40,718 bases of DNA. Origin: Verrucomicrobiia bacterium. GTDB lineage: Bacteria; Verrucomicrobiota; Verrucomicrobiia; Opitutales; Opitutaceae. The position numbers and the translations under genes were made by a program. The stretch's first letter is position 1, and every line of letters begins with the position of its first letter. Location of the stretch: positions 1 to 40,718 of the forward strand of contig WYBX01000143.1 of NCBI GenBank assembly GCA_011525695.1, written 5' to 3'. Positions 1 to 8,604 of the stretch are shown in pieces. Below the pieces are notes generated by a model. It was not told the origin of the DNA. It ran no database searches and worked only from the letters and a program-made list of their open reading frames with translations.

Positions 1-436
<436 letters not shown>

Positions 437-467
437 GAGTTAGAACCTAGTGATTCTGAACTACTGT

Positions 468-527
468 GATGCCACCCAGAGGGCGGCATCGTTCTCTATT
501 TAATCTTTGATTGGGGGTCCCAATCAA
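468..527 (-). other. two hairpins in the 16S leader
   Basis: Between the boxA signal and the mature 16S end, the leader transcript can form two hairpins. One has perfect 9-bp arms (507-515 with 519-527) around a 3-nt loop. The second has 6-bp arms GATGCC/GGCATC (468-473 with 485-490). They could take part in 5' processing of pre-16S rRNA. The arms are seen in the sequence; the role is inference. Confidence 0.5.
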
Positions 528-540
528 TCGCACAAAGTAA

Positions 541-567
541 ATTTCAAAGAGCTTCCCACGAAGGGAA
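541..567 (-). promoter_or_regulatory. rRNA antitermination signal: boxB-like hairpin followed by boxA
   Basis: On the transcribed strand a hairpin with arms TTCCC/GGGAA and a 5-nt loop (567 to 553) runs directly into AGCTCTTTGAAAT (553 to 541). The latter closely matches the rRNA boxA consensus TGCTCTTTAACA, the NusB-NusE recognition site. The order hairpin then boxA is the one known from E. coli rrn leaders. It lies about 105-115 nt upstream of the mature 16S end. Its role would be to let RNA polymerase read through the long rRNA operon. Confidence 0.7.
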
Positions 568-597
568 AGGTTTCGAACAAAAAATTCTGATTCAGCT

Positions 598-636
598 CCG
601 TCAATACTTTTCCCGAAAATTCGGAAAAGAATTTCG
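598..636 (-). repeat. leader element copy 2 (AT-rich block ending in ATTGACGG), possible rRNA promoter
   Basis: On the minus strand this 39-nt element reads CGAAATTCT, then GAATTTTCGGGAAAA, then ATTGACGG. TTGACG (604 to 599) matches the -35 consensus in 5 of 6 positions, and the AT-rich run before it resembles an UP element. A -10 box is weak: TTTGTT or TTTTGT at 16-17 nt. BoxB/boxA begins about 30 nt further on, as expected downstream of an rrn promoter. A near-identical copy lies 130 bp upstream. The element can also fold on itself (CTTTTCC/GGAAAAG), so a structural role is the alternative. Confidence 0.5.
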
Positions 637-727
637 ATGAACCCCAATTCCCCGGGATCCCTTCCGGCAGCCTGCGCTGCGGGCTGCAAAATCCCGGGAG
701 GGTTGAAGGAGAACCGCCTCGGACCTG

Positions 728-765
728 CCGTCAATGTTTTTCCCGAAAATTCCGGGAGAATTTCG
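728..765 (-). repeat. leader element copy 1 (same motif as 598-636), possible upstream rRNA promoter
   Basis: This is the upstream partner of the element at 598-636. It has the same CGAAATTCT, GAATTTTCGGGAAAA and ATTGACGG blocks with a few changes and one base fewer. The core differs mostly in a short stretch where TTTTCC is replaced by CCCGG. No good -10 hexamer is seen 16-18 nt after its TTGACG (734 to 729), so as a promoter it looks weaker than the proximal copy. Tandem promoters are common upstream of rRNA operons. Confidence 0.45.
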
Positions 766-1247
766 CAAAAAGAACCAAGCGTCTCTCGCCTCCTCCTCCG
801 CCTCTCGCCCCCTGTCGAAAACGAAAGATTCAAAGAAGGGAGGACGGAACATGCGGGCGCCGCGGCGTCGATCAAGACCTTTCTGAAAATCCGCGACTTG
901 GAACTCCTTTGTTATTGTATTTCAGTATGTTACAAGTGCTTGAAGTTCCCGTTCGTGCGGCAGATCAGCGTATCCAATTGCGCGCTACGCAAGCCGCGCG
1001 GGGTTCCCGGACCGCCAGCACTCGCCGCCAGCCCGCCCGCCTCAACGGCGGGCCAACCCTCCTCCCGGCAGCCTGGAGCAGCCTCCGGTTAGGCCGCCAT
1101 CAGCGGCCGCCCTCGGAGTATGCGTCCGGTGCACCTGGCAGGCGCGATAAAATCCAGGATTGATTGAAGTGCCGCATTTCTTTTGAACGGCCCGCCAAAT
1201 TTCCCAACTAACCTTTCCAGCCTGCTCAACTCAACCAAGGCCACGTT
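766..1247. other. intergenic stretch between the rRNA leader and accB
   Basis: About 480 bp separate the minus-strand rRNA leader from plus-strand accB. Short open frames exist here on both strands but their translations are low-complexity and look like nothing known. I find no tRNA, no terminator with a T-run and no convincing accB promoter. An AAGG at 1237-1240, seven bases before the TTG of accB, is the likely ribosome binding site. Confidence 0.5.
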
Positions 1248-1730
1248 TTGGACCTAAAACAGATTAAACAGATCATCGAACTCATGAAGCGCTCGGAGCT
1301 CACTGAGTTCGCGGTCGAGGAAGAAGGGTTTAAGCTCAAGATCCGCCGCGGCACCAATGGTTTGCCAGTGATCTCCAGCTCACGTGGTTCAAATCCACCA
1401 TTTATCGCGGATTCAGCGCCTCCGGTCTCCCCTCCGACAGCAGCGGTGCCGCCTTCGGCAGCGCCGAACACTCCGACCGAGGAACCTGGCGTCACTTTCA
1501 TCAAATCTCCGATGGTAGGCACCTTCTATCGCGCAGCCTCTCCAGAGAGCAAACCCTTCATCGAAATCGGTGGGAAGTGCGTCGAAAACACGGTGGTCTG
1601 CATCATCGAAGCCATGAAAATCATGAACGAGATTCAGGCGGAGACTAAGGGCGCAATTTTGGAAATTCTCGTCGAGAACGGACAACCCGTCGAGTACGGC
1701 CAACGGTTGTTCAAGGTGAAGCAAGGCTGA
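1248..1730 (+). CDS. accB: biotin carboxyl carrier protein of acetyl-CoA carboxylase
   Basis: This small carrier holds biotin and shuttles CO2 between biotin carboxylase and the carboxyltransferase in the first step of fatty acid synthesis. The 160-residue product has the typical N-terminal helix (MDLKQIKQIIELM), an Ala/Pro-rich linker at about residues 50-80, and a C-terminal biotinyl domain. The domain carries EAMKI, with Lys124 as the biotinylation site; AMKM is the commoner form. It starts at a TTG codon, which fits the family N-terminus exactly and has AAGG seven bases upstream. accC follows 88 bp downstream on the same strand, so the two are probably co-transcribed. The carboxyltransferase genes are not in the window. 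Confidence 0.96.
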   Translation: MDLKQIKQIIELMKRSELTEFAVEEEGFKLKIRRGTNGLPVISSSRGSNPPFIADSAPPVSPPTAAVPPSAAPNTPTEEPGVTFIKSPMVGTFYRAASPESKPFIEIGGKCVENTVVCIIEAMKIMNEIQAETKGAILEILVENGQPVEYGQRLFKVKQG

Positions 1731-1818
1731 GCGGCGCCGCTCGCGTGCGGGAGGCTGCGCGCGACAACAAACATCCCAGCTGCGCCCCGCCTTTGGCGCC
1801 GCCCTTTCCAGTCGACCG

Positions 1819-3183
1819 ATGATCCAGAAAATACTCATCGCCAACCGCGGTGAAATCGCGCTCCGCATAATTCGCGCCTGTCGTGAACTTGGGATCAAGA
1901 CCCTCGCGGTCTATTCCGAAGCCGACATCCAGTCCCTCCATGTTCAGCTCGCCGACGAGGCGATCTGCATCGGTGGTCCCAAGAGCGCCGACAGCTATTT
2001 GCGGGCCGACAGAATTATCAGCGCGGCCGAAATTGCCGACGTCGACGCCATTCACCCAGGCTATGGCTTCCTTTCGGAAAATGCGAAATTCGCGGAGCAA
2101 TGCGAATCATGCAACATCCGGTTTATAGGACCCAAGTCAAAGTCCATAAAGATGATGGGAGATAAGTCCGTGGCCAAGGAGACCGTGAAAAAAGCCGGTG
2201 TGCCGACTGTGCCGGGTTCCGATGGGCCTGTGGAGTCTGAAGCCGATGCCGTCAAAACGGCCCGGAAGATCGGCTACCCTGTGATAATAAAGGCAGTAGC
2301 CGGCGGGGGCGGCCGTGGGATGAGAATTGCCCACAATGATGTCTCCTGCGCCAAGGAGTATCACGCGGCCCGGGGCGAGGCAGACAAGGCCTTCGGCAAT
2401 GGCGCGGTGTACGTCGAGAAGTACATCGAAAAGCCGCGCCACATCGAATTCCAAATCCTCGCCGACAGCCACGGCAAGGTCCTTCATCTGGGAGAGCGCG
2501 ACTGCTCTGTACAACGCAGGCACCAAAAGCTGATCGAAGAATCCCCTTCCCCCTTTCTAACCGCCGATTTGCGGAAGAAAATGGGGAAGGCGGCTGTGCG
2601 CGCAGCCGAGGCCGCCGAATATGAGAATGCCGGCACCATCGAGTTTCTAGTCGATGCGAAGGGAAACTACTTCTTCATTGAAATGAACACCAGGATTCAA
2701 GTGGAACATCCTGTCACTGAGGAAGTTACTGGAATCGATCTTATCAAGCAACAAATCCGGGTGGCCAACGGAGAGAAGCTGGATTTCGACCAGAGCGACG
2801 TCAAAATTGAGAAGCACGCCATCGAATGCCGGATCAATGCGGAAGACCCAGCGCGTAATTTCGCACCGTCGCCCGGCACCATTGGCCTCTATTACGCACC
2901 GGGGGGGCATGGAGTCAGGGTGGATTCCCATGTGTACAGCGGTTACACCATTCCCTCCCATTACGATTCGATGATCGGCAAACTCATCTGCTTCGGTTCA
3001 ACGCGGAAGGTGGCCTTGGAACGCGCCTACCGGGCGCTGAGCGAGTATCTGATTCGCGGTATCAAGACGACGATTCCCCTCCACCGCGCGATTATGGCGG
3101 ACCCGGTATTTATCGAGGGCAAGGCAACCACTGCCTACATGGAGGATTTTCTTGGTCGGACCGCGTCGGACTTGTTTTCGTAA
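1819..3183 (+). CDS. accC: acetyl-CoA carboxylase, biotin carboxylase subunit
   Basis: The enzyme uses ATP and bicarbonate to carboxylate the biotin on AccB. At 454 residues it has the normal length. The start MIQKILIANRGEIALRI is the family signature. The glycine-rich ATP-grasp loop (GGGGRGMRIA) is at about residues 166-175, and the metal- and substrate-binding motif MNTRIQVEHPVTE lies near residue 293. The C-terminal biotin-carboxylase domain is complete. There is no Shine-Dalgarno-like sequence before the ATG. The gene is followed after 27 bp by a convergent gene, with an inverted repeat in between. Confidence 0.97.
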   Translation: MIQKILIANRGEIALRIIRACRELGIKTLAVYSEADIQSLHVQLADEAICIGGPKSADSYLRADRIISAAEIADVDAIHPGYGFLSENAKFAEQCESCNIRFIGPKSKSIKMMGDKSVAKETVKKAGVPTVPGSDGPVESEADAVKTARKIGYPVIIKAVAGGGGRGMRIAHNDVSCAKEYHAARGEADKAFGNGAVYVEKYIEKPRHIEFQILADSHGKVLHLGERDCSVQRRHQKLIEESPSPFLTADLRKKMGKAAVRAAEAAEYENAGTIEFLVDAKGNYFFIEMNTRIQVEHPVTEEVTGIDLIKQQIRVANGEKLDFDQSDVKIEKHAIECRINAEDPARNFAPSPGTIGLYYAPGGHGVRVDSHVYSGYTIPSHYDSMIGKLICFGSTRKVALERAYRALSEYLIRGIKTTIPLHRAIMADPVFIEGKATTAYMEDFLGRTASDLFS

Positions 3184-3185
3184 CG

Positions 3186-3208
3186 CGCCGTGGGCGGAAT
3201 CCACGGCG
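3186..3208. terminator. inverted repeat between convergent accC and hupE-like genes
   Basis: Arms CGCCGTGG (3186-3193) and CCACGGCG (3201-3208) form a perfect 8-bp stem with a 7-nt loop. It fills nearly all of the 27-bp gap between two convergent stop codons. There is no T-run on either side, so if it terminates transcription it does so weakly or with Rho. Confidence 0.5.
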
Positions 3209-3210
3209 TC

Positions 3211-4350
3211 TCAGGCAAATACCGTACGCGCAAGCAGCCAGTGCATTCCAGCCAACGCCACCAACGAGGATAGGACGGGCACCCCGCGCAGCACAAAGGC
3301 GCGCGATTTTCGCAGGTGCCAGATCAACGGCAGCACGGCCCCGGCGATGATTACCTGACCAATCTCGACGCCGAGATTGAACGTCAGCAGCGGCATCCAG
3401 ACCGTACCCGCTCCATTACCGACGCCTAGGTCGCGGAGCACGCTCGCAAAGCCAAATCCGTGCACGAGCCCAAATACGAAGGTCAGCAGCCACCGCCCCC
3501 TGGGCTCCTTCCCACGCAGCCACAAGTTCTCAGCCCCGACATAGACGATGGAGGCGGCAATTGCCGGCTCGACGAACCGCGAGGGCAGGTCGACCCAATC
3601 GAGTGTCGCCAGTGCGAGAGTGATCGAATGTGCCAGTGTGAAACACGACACGATCGCCACGATTGATCGGAAGCTCTGGCAAACAACGAGAAGTGCGAAG
3701 AGGAACAACAGATGATCGAGCCCTGCCCAGATGTGGGCGACGCCGAGCTTCACGAAAGCCCATGCCGTGGTCGCCCCGCCTGCCCCACTCTCCTGGTCAT
3801 CCAATCGCGCAGCTCCCGCTCCGGGCCATTGCACCTCGAGTCCGGCGTTCGTTGCACTCAGGAGTGCCTGCGCGATAATGGTGCCTGACGAATCGGAAAT
3901 CACAACAAACTGACGATGGCCAGCAGGCAGACCAGCCAGTCTCTTGGAGTGTAGGATGAGCAGACCTCCCGTGTCGGGAAGATCATAGGCAATCGAAAAG
4001 CTTACGTTGTCGCCCGGCAGCAATCGCACGTCGGCCTCTGTCGGATTGAGTGCGCCAGCGCCCAGCCTGACTTCCCACAAGCTTTGCGGCAGCACCTCGA
4101 GCTGCTCCCGGATACTCTCGAAATCCGATTCGTCCCACCGTTCACCCGAGCGAAATTCAACGGGAAGGAACTGCTGCACATCTGCGGGCGCAAAACCCAA
4201 CGTCAACTCAAGCCGGTTATGCTGCAATCGCCCTTCGGCTGTGCTCAGCCCCGGTTCATGCGCCTGCAGGCTCAGGCTGACTGCCCCGACAAGCAAGATG
4301 AGCAGCCCTCCATGCAATAGCCGCGCGGCCAATCCAATCCGGTGAACCAT
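3211..4350 (-). CDS. HupE/UreJ family membrane protein
   Basis: The 379-residue product has a signal peptide (MVHRIGLAARLLHGGLLILL), a roughly 190-residue extracytoplasmic N-terminal part and a multi-pass C-terminal membrane domain. The membrane part carries HIWAGLDH in the first helix and GLVHGFGFA in a later one. These are the histidine-rich signatures of the HupE/UreJ_2 group, which is linked to nickel or cobalt handling. The family form with a long soluble N-terminus is common in environmental bacteria, and its substrate is not known. The reading frame stays open 51 codons upstream, but the ATG at 4350 gives the signal peptide directly. No hydrogenase or urease gene is nearby, so metal transport is only a family-level guess. 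Confidence 0.8.
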   Translation of the reverse strand: MVHRIGLAARLLHGGLLILLVGAVSLSLQAHEPGLSTAEGRLQHNRLELTLGFAPADVQQFLPVEFRSGERWDESDFESIREQLEVLPQSLWEVRLGAGALNPTEADVRLLPGDNVSFSIAYDLPDTGGLLILHSKRLAGLPAGHRQFVVISDSSGTIIAQALLSATNAGLEVQWPGAGAARLDDQESGAGGATTAWAFVKLGVAHIWAGLDHLLFLFALLVVCQSFRSIVAIVSCFTLAHSITLALATLDWVDLPSRFVEPAIAASIVYVGAENLWLRGKEPRGRWLLTFVFGLVHGFGFASVLRDLGVGNGAGTVWMPLLTFNLGVEIGQVIIAGAVLPLIWHLRKSRAFVLRGVPVLSSLVALAGMHWLLARTVFA

Positions 4351-4539
4351 CGCACGAAGCGGCCAATTTCCTGGGTGTCCCTGCGTCGAGTCGATGGGAG
4401 GAATCCGCTTGGACGCTGGTCCTGAAGCATCTCGCCGGGGGTGGCACCAAGTCGTCGTCATGGGGCAGTTGGCAGCCAATCGAAGGGGAGGAATGGCTTG
4501 CAAGATCTTTGGCCGCTTCGCGAGCTTTGGGAACTGCGC

Positions 4540-5208
4540 ATGGCCCCCGAAAGATTCTCATGGATCCTGCCCGAACCGCAGGATGACCGCGGGCTCGTGG
4601 CGCTGGATTGCCTGCTCACCGCCGATCGACTCGAGTCCGCCTACAGGCATGGGATTTTCCCATGGCCAGCCTCGGCCGAACCGAGACGCATTCCTTGGGT
4701 TTGCCCATCCCCCCGCGCCATCCTCCGTTTCGATGCCCTCCATGTGCCGAAGAGCTTGCGCCGCTCACGGCAGGCGCTCAGGCACATCCATTTCACGATC
4801 GACTGTGCTTTTACGTCCGTAATTCACGCCTGCTCGGTGGCCCGCCGGCGGGGCCAGCGGGGAACCTGGATCACCGCACCGATGATCGAGGCCTATACGG
4901 AGCTACACCAGCGGGGACATGCCCACAGCGTGGAGGCGTGGGACGGAACCAATTTGGTGGGGGGACTCTACGGCGTTACCGTCGGCGGCGTTTTTGCCGG
5001 CGAAAGCATGTTTCATCGTCTGCCCAATGTGTCCAAGCTGTGCGTGCTTCACCTGATTGATCATCTCCGCGCCCGTGGCTCCACCTGGCTCGACATCCAG
5101 CAGTTGACACCGCATTTCGCGGTACTCGGTGCAGAGGAGATTTCGCGAGCGGAGTTCCTCGCCAAGCTCGCGCGGGAACAAGGTACCGCCCGCACGTTGT
5201 TCCCATGA
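4540..5208 (+). CDS. aat: leucyl/phenylalanyl-tRNA--protein transferase
   Basis: The enzyme adds Leu or Phe from aminoacyl-tRNA to N-terminal Arg or Lys of proteins, marking them for ClpS/ClpAP (N-degron pathway). Family motifs are all present: HGIFPWP, the TWITAPMIEAY block, AHSVEAWDG, LVGGLYGVTVGGVFAGESMF and the C-terminal LDIQQLTPH. The ATG at 4540 gives 222 residues, close to the usual 230. An in-frame ATG at 4441 would add 33 residues with no family resemblance. It is divergent from the HupE-like gene and convergent with prmA. Confidence 0.93.
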   Translation: MAPERFSWILPEPQDDRGLVALDCLLTADRLESAYRHGIFPWPASAEPRRIPWVCPSPRAILRFDALHVPKSLRRSRQALRHIHFTIDCAFTSVIHACSVARRRGQRGTWITAPMIEAYTELHQRGHAHSVEAWDGTNLVGGLYGVTVGGVFAGESMFHRLPNVSKLCVLHLIDHLRARGSTWLDIQQLTPHFAVLGAEEISRAEFLAKLAREQGTARTLFP

Positions 5209-5266
5209 TCAGGCCAATCCAACCCCGCCACTGATCCGATCCCGCAAAGCACCCGCGGGGGAAGCC

Positions 5267-6235
5267 TCACCATTCCGCGGGCCGCACCAGCAGCACATCG
5301 CTCCAATCCCCCATCGTTCGCGCATTGACTGCCCAACCGGGCGTGAGCTTCTCGAAAACCTCCCGCACTTGTGAATTCTCCCCCGCCAGGATGCCGCTGA
5401 GCACCAGGGAGCCGCCCGGCAAGATCGCCCCGACCAGCTCGCTGGCGTGCTTCATCAGCACGTCCGCCTGAATATTCGCGAGTAGGACATCCGTTTGCAT
5501 CCCAGCCAGTCCCACCGTCAGGTCGCCAACGAAAAACCGCACGCCCTGCGCCAGTCCATTGGAGACTGCGTTTTCCTCACTCACGCGAATGGCCTCGGGA
5601 TCATCATCGAATCCGATCACCTCTGAGAATCCCAGCAGGACGGCCGACAGCGCGAGGATTCCAGAGCCGCAGCCCGCATCAACCACCCTGCACCCGCCAC
5701 CGGACCTGCGTTGAATCCTCATGCCGGCCGTGGTTCCCTCCTCGCCGGTGATTGGCGCCATCCCACGATCCATTGCAATAGCTGCCAGCCGCTCAACGCA
5801 CAACCGCGTCGTTTCATGGTTGCCCGTGCCAAAGGCAAGTCCCGGGTCAAGCCACAACACGGCATGCCCCTCCGGCAGCTGATATCCGACCTCTTCCCAA
5901 ATCGGCACCCAATGCAGCTGGCCAAATGTCCAAGCCTTGAAATGCGCCTTGTAACTGTCGCGCCACTCCGCCTCAGCCAGGCCGCGAAACACCGGTTCTC
6001 CCCGAGGTTGGACACCGGCGGCGGCCATTTCCGGTTCCAATCTTCCCCATGCTGCCCGCGCCGCCTCGCGTGAGGGGAAGATCCCCACCAGCGACACCCG
6101 CGCATTGTCCACTTCTTCAACAATCGACCAGGCTCCGCTCCCACCCTCGAGCAGCAGAGTCTCTGCAATGTCCGCGGCCCGTGGGTCGATCGGCACCCGC
6201 ACCTCCCCCACGTTGCCCGAGCCGGATCCGCTCAT
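5267..6235 (-). CDS. prmA: ribosomal protein L11 methyltransferase
   Basis: A class I SAM-dependent methyltransferase that trimethylates L11. The diagnostic PrmA motif DPGLAFGTGNHETT is at residues 130-143, the SAM loop VVDAGCGSGILALSA at 184-198, and the catalytic-region motif reads NIQADVL at 254-260, where most family members have NI(L/V)A. About 25 extra residues (roughly 152-182) sit between the first two motifs, making this protein (322 aa) longer than usual. Its ATG overlaps the purN stop (ATGA), so it is translationally coupled as the last gene of the manA-grpE-dnaJ-rfaE2-purN-prmA run. Confidence 0.93.
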   Translation of the reverse strand: MSGSGSGNVGEVRVPIDPRAADIAETLLLEGGSGAWSIVEEVDNARVSLVGIFPSREAARAAWGRLEPEMAAAGVQPRGEPVFRGLAEAEWRDSYKAHFKAWTFGQLHWVPIWEEVGYQLPEGHAVLWLDPGLAFGTGNHETTRLCVERLAAIAMDRGMAPITGEEGTTAGMRIQRRSGGGCRVVDAGCGSGILALSAVLLGFSEVIGFDDDPEAIRVSEENAVSNGLAQGVRFFVGDLTVGLAGMQTDVLLANIQADVLMKHASELVGAILPGGSLVLSGILAGENSQVREVFEKLTPGWAVNARTMGDWSDVLLVRPAEW

Positions 6236-6813
6236 GGCACGCGCTCCTGGCTCAGCCGGGCAATCACTCCCGGAAGGAGCCGGTGCTCTGCCTCATGTAC
6301 CTTCGCGGCCAACGATTCCAACGTATCGTCGTCATCAATTCGCACTGCCGCCTGATCGATGATCGGGCCTCCATCAACATCGAGCGTCACTTCGTGGACG
6401 GTGCAGCCCGTGATCTTCACACCCCGCCGGAATGCCTGTCCAATCGCGTCAAGCCCGGGAAAGCTGGGCAGCAGGCTCGGATGCAGATTGATAATCCGGC
6501 CCTCGAATCGGCTGAGAAACGGCAGCTTCAGCACGCGCATGAAACCCGCCAGCACGATGAGGTCGGGCCGGCAGGCCAGGATGGCAGCGATGTAATGCTG
6601 CTCGCCGTCTCCATCCAGCTTGGTCTTGAAGGGCGCAGCATCGAGAAATGTCGCCGGCACGCCGAAGCGCGGGCCCAGCGTGAGTATTTGGGCATCAGCC
6701 CGGTCGGAAAAGATTTGAACCACCTTCGCCCGACCGAGTCGGCCCGCCTGTTGGGCCTCCAGAATTGCCTCCGCGTTGGAGCCTCGTCCCGATCCAAGGA
6801 TGACAATGCGCAT
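6232..6813 (-). CDS. purN: phosphoribosylglycinamide formyltransferase
   Basis: Transfers a formyl group from 10-formyl-THF to GAR in purine synthesis. The 193-residue product begins MRIVILGSGRGSN, has the catalytic Asn-His in NLHPSLLPSFPG and the catalytic Asp in VDGGPII. The ATG at 6813 matches the family start. An in-frame TTG at 6822 overlaps the rfaE2 stop (TTGA) and would add three residues, so coupling through that codon is possible. Its own stop overlaps the prmA start by four bases. Confidence 0.95.
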   Translation of the reverse strand: MRIVILGSGRGSNAEAILEAQQAGRLGRAKVVQIFSDRADAQILTLGPRFGVPATFLDAAPFKTKLDGDGEQHYIAAILACRPDLIVLAGFMRVLKLPFLSRFEGRIINLHPSLLPSFPGLDAIGQAFRRGVKITGCTVHEVTLDVDGGPIIDQAAVRIDDDDTLESLAAKVHEAEHRLLPGVIARLSQERVP

Positions 6814-6818
6814 GCTGG

Positions 6819-7325
6819 TCAAATATCACCGGCGGCCTTGATTCGGTCAATGAGCGCCGTCGTGCTGAACCCGGGCAGGAACGGCAGGAATCTGATTTCC
6901 GCACCGACCTCCTCCAGGGCGGCCTTTTCCTCCGCGTTCAATTTATCCCAGGTGTAATCGCCCGCCTTGCAGTAGACATCCGGCTGGAGCGCTCTGATTT
7001 CCGCCGCCAGCCGAGGTTGATCGAAAACGACGATCGCATCGACACAGGCGAGCGCCGCCAGTGCGTAAGCTCGCTGCTCAGCGTCCTGCACCGGGCGCGA
7101 GGGACCCTTGAGTGCGCGCACACTTCCATCCGAATTCAAGGCGACGACCAGCGCGTCGCCCAGCTCGCGGGCCTGATTCAGGTAAAAGAGGTGGCCGGTA
7201 TGGAGTAGATCAAAGACGCCATTGGTCAGGGTCACTCGTCGGCCGGCCGCACGCCACTGCTCACGGACCGATCGCGCCCTTTCCAGCGTCAGCAGCTTCG
7301 GGTTTTCCAGCTTCACCAGCTGCAT
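6819..7325 (-). CDS. rfaE2: D-glycero-beta-D-manno-heptose 1-phosphate adenylyltransferase
   Basis: A nucleotidyltransferase that makes ADP-heptose from heptose-1-phosphate for the LPS core. The 168-residue protein has the cytidylyltransferase-fold start TNGVFDLLHTGH, with the HxGH motif, and the SDG/KG region that binds the nucleotide. It corresponds to the C-terminal half of the E. coli bifunctional HldE. The kinase half is a separate gene (rfaE1, 35934-36911) with the phosphatase gmhB next to it. Here it sits between dnaJ and purN, an unrelated operon context. Confidence 0.93.
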   Translation of the reverse strand: MQLVKLENPKLLTLERARSVREQWRAAGRRVTLTNGVFDLLHTGHLFYLNQARELGDALVVALNSDGSVRALKGPSRPVQDAEQRAYALAALACVDAIVVFDQPRLAAEIRALQPDVYCKAGDYTWDKLNAEEKAALEEVGAEIRFLPFLPGFSTTALIDRIKAAGDI

Positions 7326-7385
7326 AGCGTCGCCATTCCCGAGCCAAAGTAAATCCCCACTGCAGCCGATTTTCGCCTTCGACGC

Positions 7386-8531
7386 TCAAAAGAACTTCTT
7401 GGCCTTGTCGAAGAACTTTTTCGATGTGGGTTCGCCAGCATCCCCGCTCACCCGGGCGAACTCTTCCAGCAGCGTTCGCTGCTCGCTCGTGAGCGACTGG
7501 GGCACCTCGACGTGCACCCGGACAAGTTGATCGCCCTGATGGGTACCTCGCAGGCTTGGCATCCCCTTCCCCCGAAGACGGAACGTCGTGCCACTCTGCG
7601 TCCCACCCGGGATCTTCAAGGAGGCTTTGCCCGACAGAGTCGGCACCTCAATCGTGCCGCCCAGCACCGCAATCGTGAATTTGATGGGAATCTCGCAAAA
7701 AAGATCCTCACCCTGCCGCTCGAACAGCTCGTGCTCCTTTACCGAAAGCACAATGTACAAGTCTCCCGGCCGCCCGCCTGCCAGGCCGGCTTCCCCATTG
7801 CCCGACGATCGCAGCCGGGATCCGGTATCAACGCCGGGAGGAATCCGCAGATTGAGTTTGGTCGTCCTGGCCACCCGACCCTCGCCACGACACTCGCTGC
7901 ACGGTTTTTCAATTTTCGTGCCGGAGCCGCTGCAGGTGGGACAGGTTTGGGTGAAGGTGATAATCCCACCCGAACGGCGAATCTGCCCCGCGCCGCGACA
8001 GGTCGGGCAAGTCACCTTCTTCGAACCCGGCTCGGCCCCCGAGCCGTCACAACGCTCGCAGGTCATCTGCTTGCGGAAGGAGATCTCCTTTTCCACGCCC
8101 CGGGCGGCCTCCTCCAGCGTGATTTCGAGATCATACCGCAGGTCGGAGCCATCCCGTCCTCCGTCCCCCGCGCCCCCGAACATCTCTTCGAAAATCCCGC
8201 CGCCGCGCCCCCCCTGTTGGCCGAACACTTCGCGAAAGATGTCAAAGGGATCATGGAACCCCCCGCCCATGCCGCCGGGCCCACGGGGCACTCCCGCTCC
8301 AGCGCCCTCGAACGCGGCCGGCCCATACCGATCGTAGGCCGCCCGCTTCTCCGGATCCGTCAAGACTTCGTAGGCGTGCGAGACCTTCTTGAACATCTCC
8401 TCTGCTTCCTTGTTGCCGGGATTCTTGTCGGGATGAAACTGCACCGCCTTCTTGCGGTAGGCCTTCTTCATCTCCTCCGCCGTCGCACCTTTTTGGACTC
8501 CGAGCAGGTCGTAGTAGTCGTCCTTCGCCAT
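7386..8531 (-). CDS. dnaJ: chaperone DnaJ
   Basis: Hsp40 co-chaperone that stimulates DnaK ATPase. The 381-residue protein has a J domain with HPD at 33-35, a Gly/Phe-rich linker and the zinc region with all four CxxCxGxG repeats (CERCDGSG, CPTCRGAG, CPTCSGSG, CSECRGEG). The C-terminal substrate-binding domains follow. The ATG at 8531 gives the canonical MAKDDYYDLLGV; the open frame upstream is not family-like. grpE precedes it by 73 bp on the same strand. dnaK itself is not in the window. Confidence 0.97.
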   Translation of the reverse strand: MAKDDYYDLLGVQKGATAEEMKKAYRKKAVQFHPDKNPGNKEAEEMFKKVSHAYEVLTDPEKRAAYDRYGPAAFEGAGAGVPRGPGGMGGGFHDPFDIFREVFGQQGGRGGGIFEEMFGGAGDGGRDGSDLRYDLEITLEEAARGVEKEISFRKQMTCERCDGSGAEPGSKKVTCPTCRGAGQIRRSGGIITFTQTCPTCSGSGTKIEKPCSECRGEGRVARTTKLNLRIPPGVDTGSRLRSSGNGEAGLAGGRPGDLYIVLSVKEHELFERQGEDLFCEIPIKFTIAVLGGTIEVPTLSGKASLKIPGGTQSGTTFRLRGKGMPSLRGTHQGDQLVRVHVEVPQSLTSEQRTLLEEFARVSGDAGEPTSKKFFDKAKKFF

Positions 8532-8604
8532 GATAAGTTGAATTCGCTGAAGAATGGGTCGTCCCGGCTGCGGGCCCGGGTTTGCCGCCGGCCGGCAGCA
8601 CCAC

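Noticed and set aside
914..944. Possible minus-strand rRNA promoter (TTCAAG, 19 nt, TACAAT)
   Set aside because: The -10 is good but the spacer is too long and the -35 poor. The site is about 480 bp from the 16S gene, upstream of the better element pair at 598-765. It cannot be excluded without transcript mapping.
637..1092. Open frame of 151 codons in the rRNA-accB gap
   Set aside because: Proline/serine-rich with no family features, and it runs through the repeated leader element at 728-765. Chance frame in GC-rich DNA.
3211..4350. HupE-like gene as part of a hydrogenase or urease cluster
   Set aside because: No structural or maturation gene of either enzyme is in the window.
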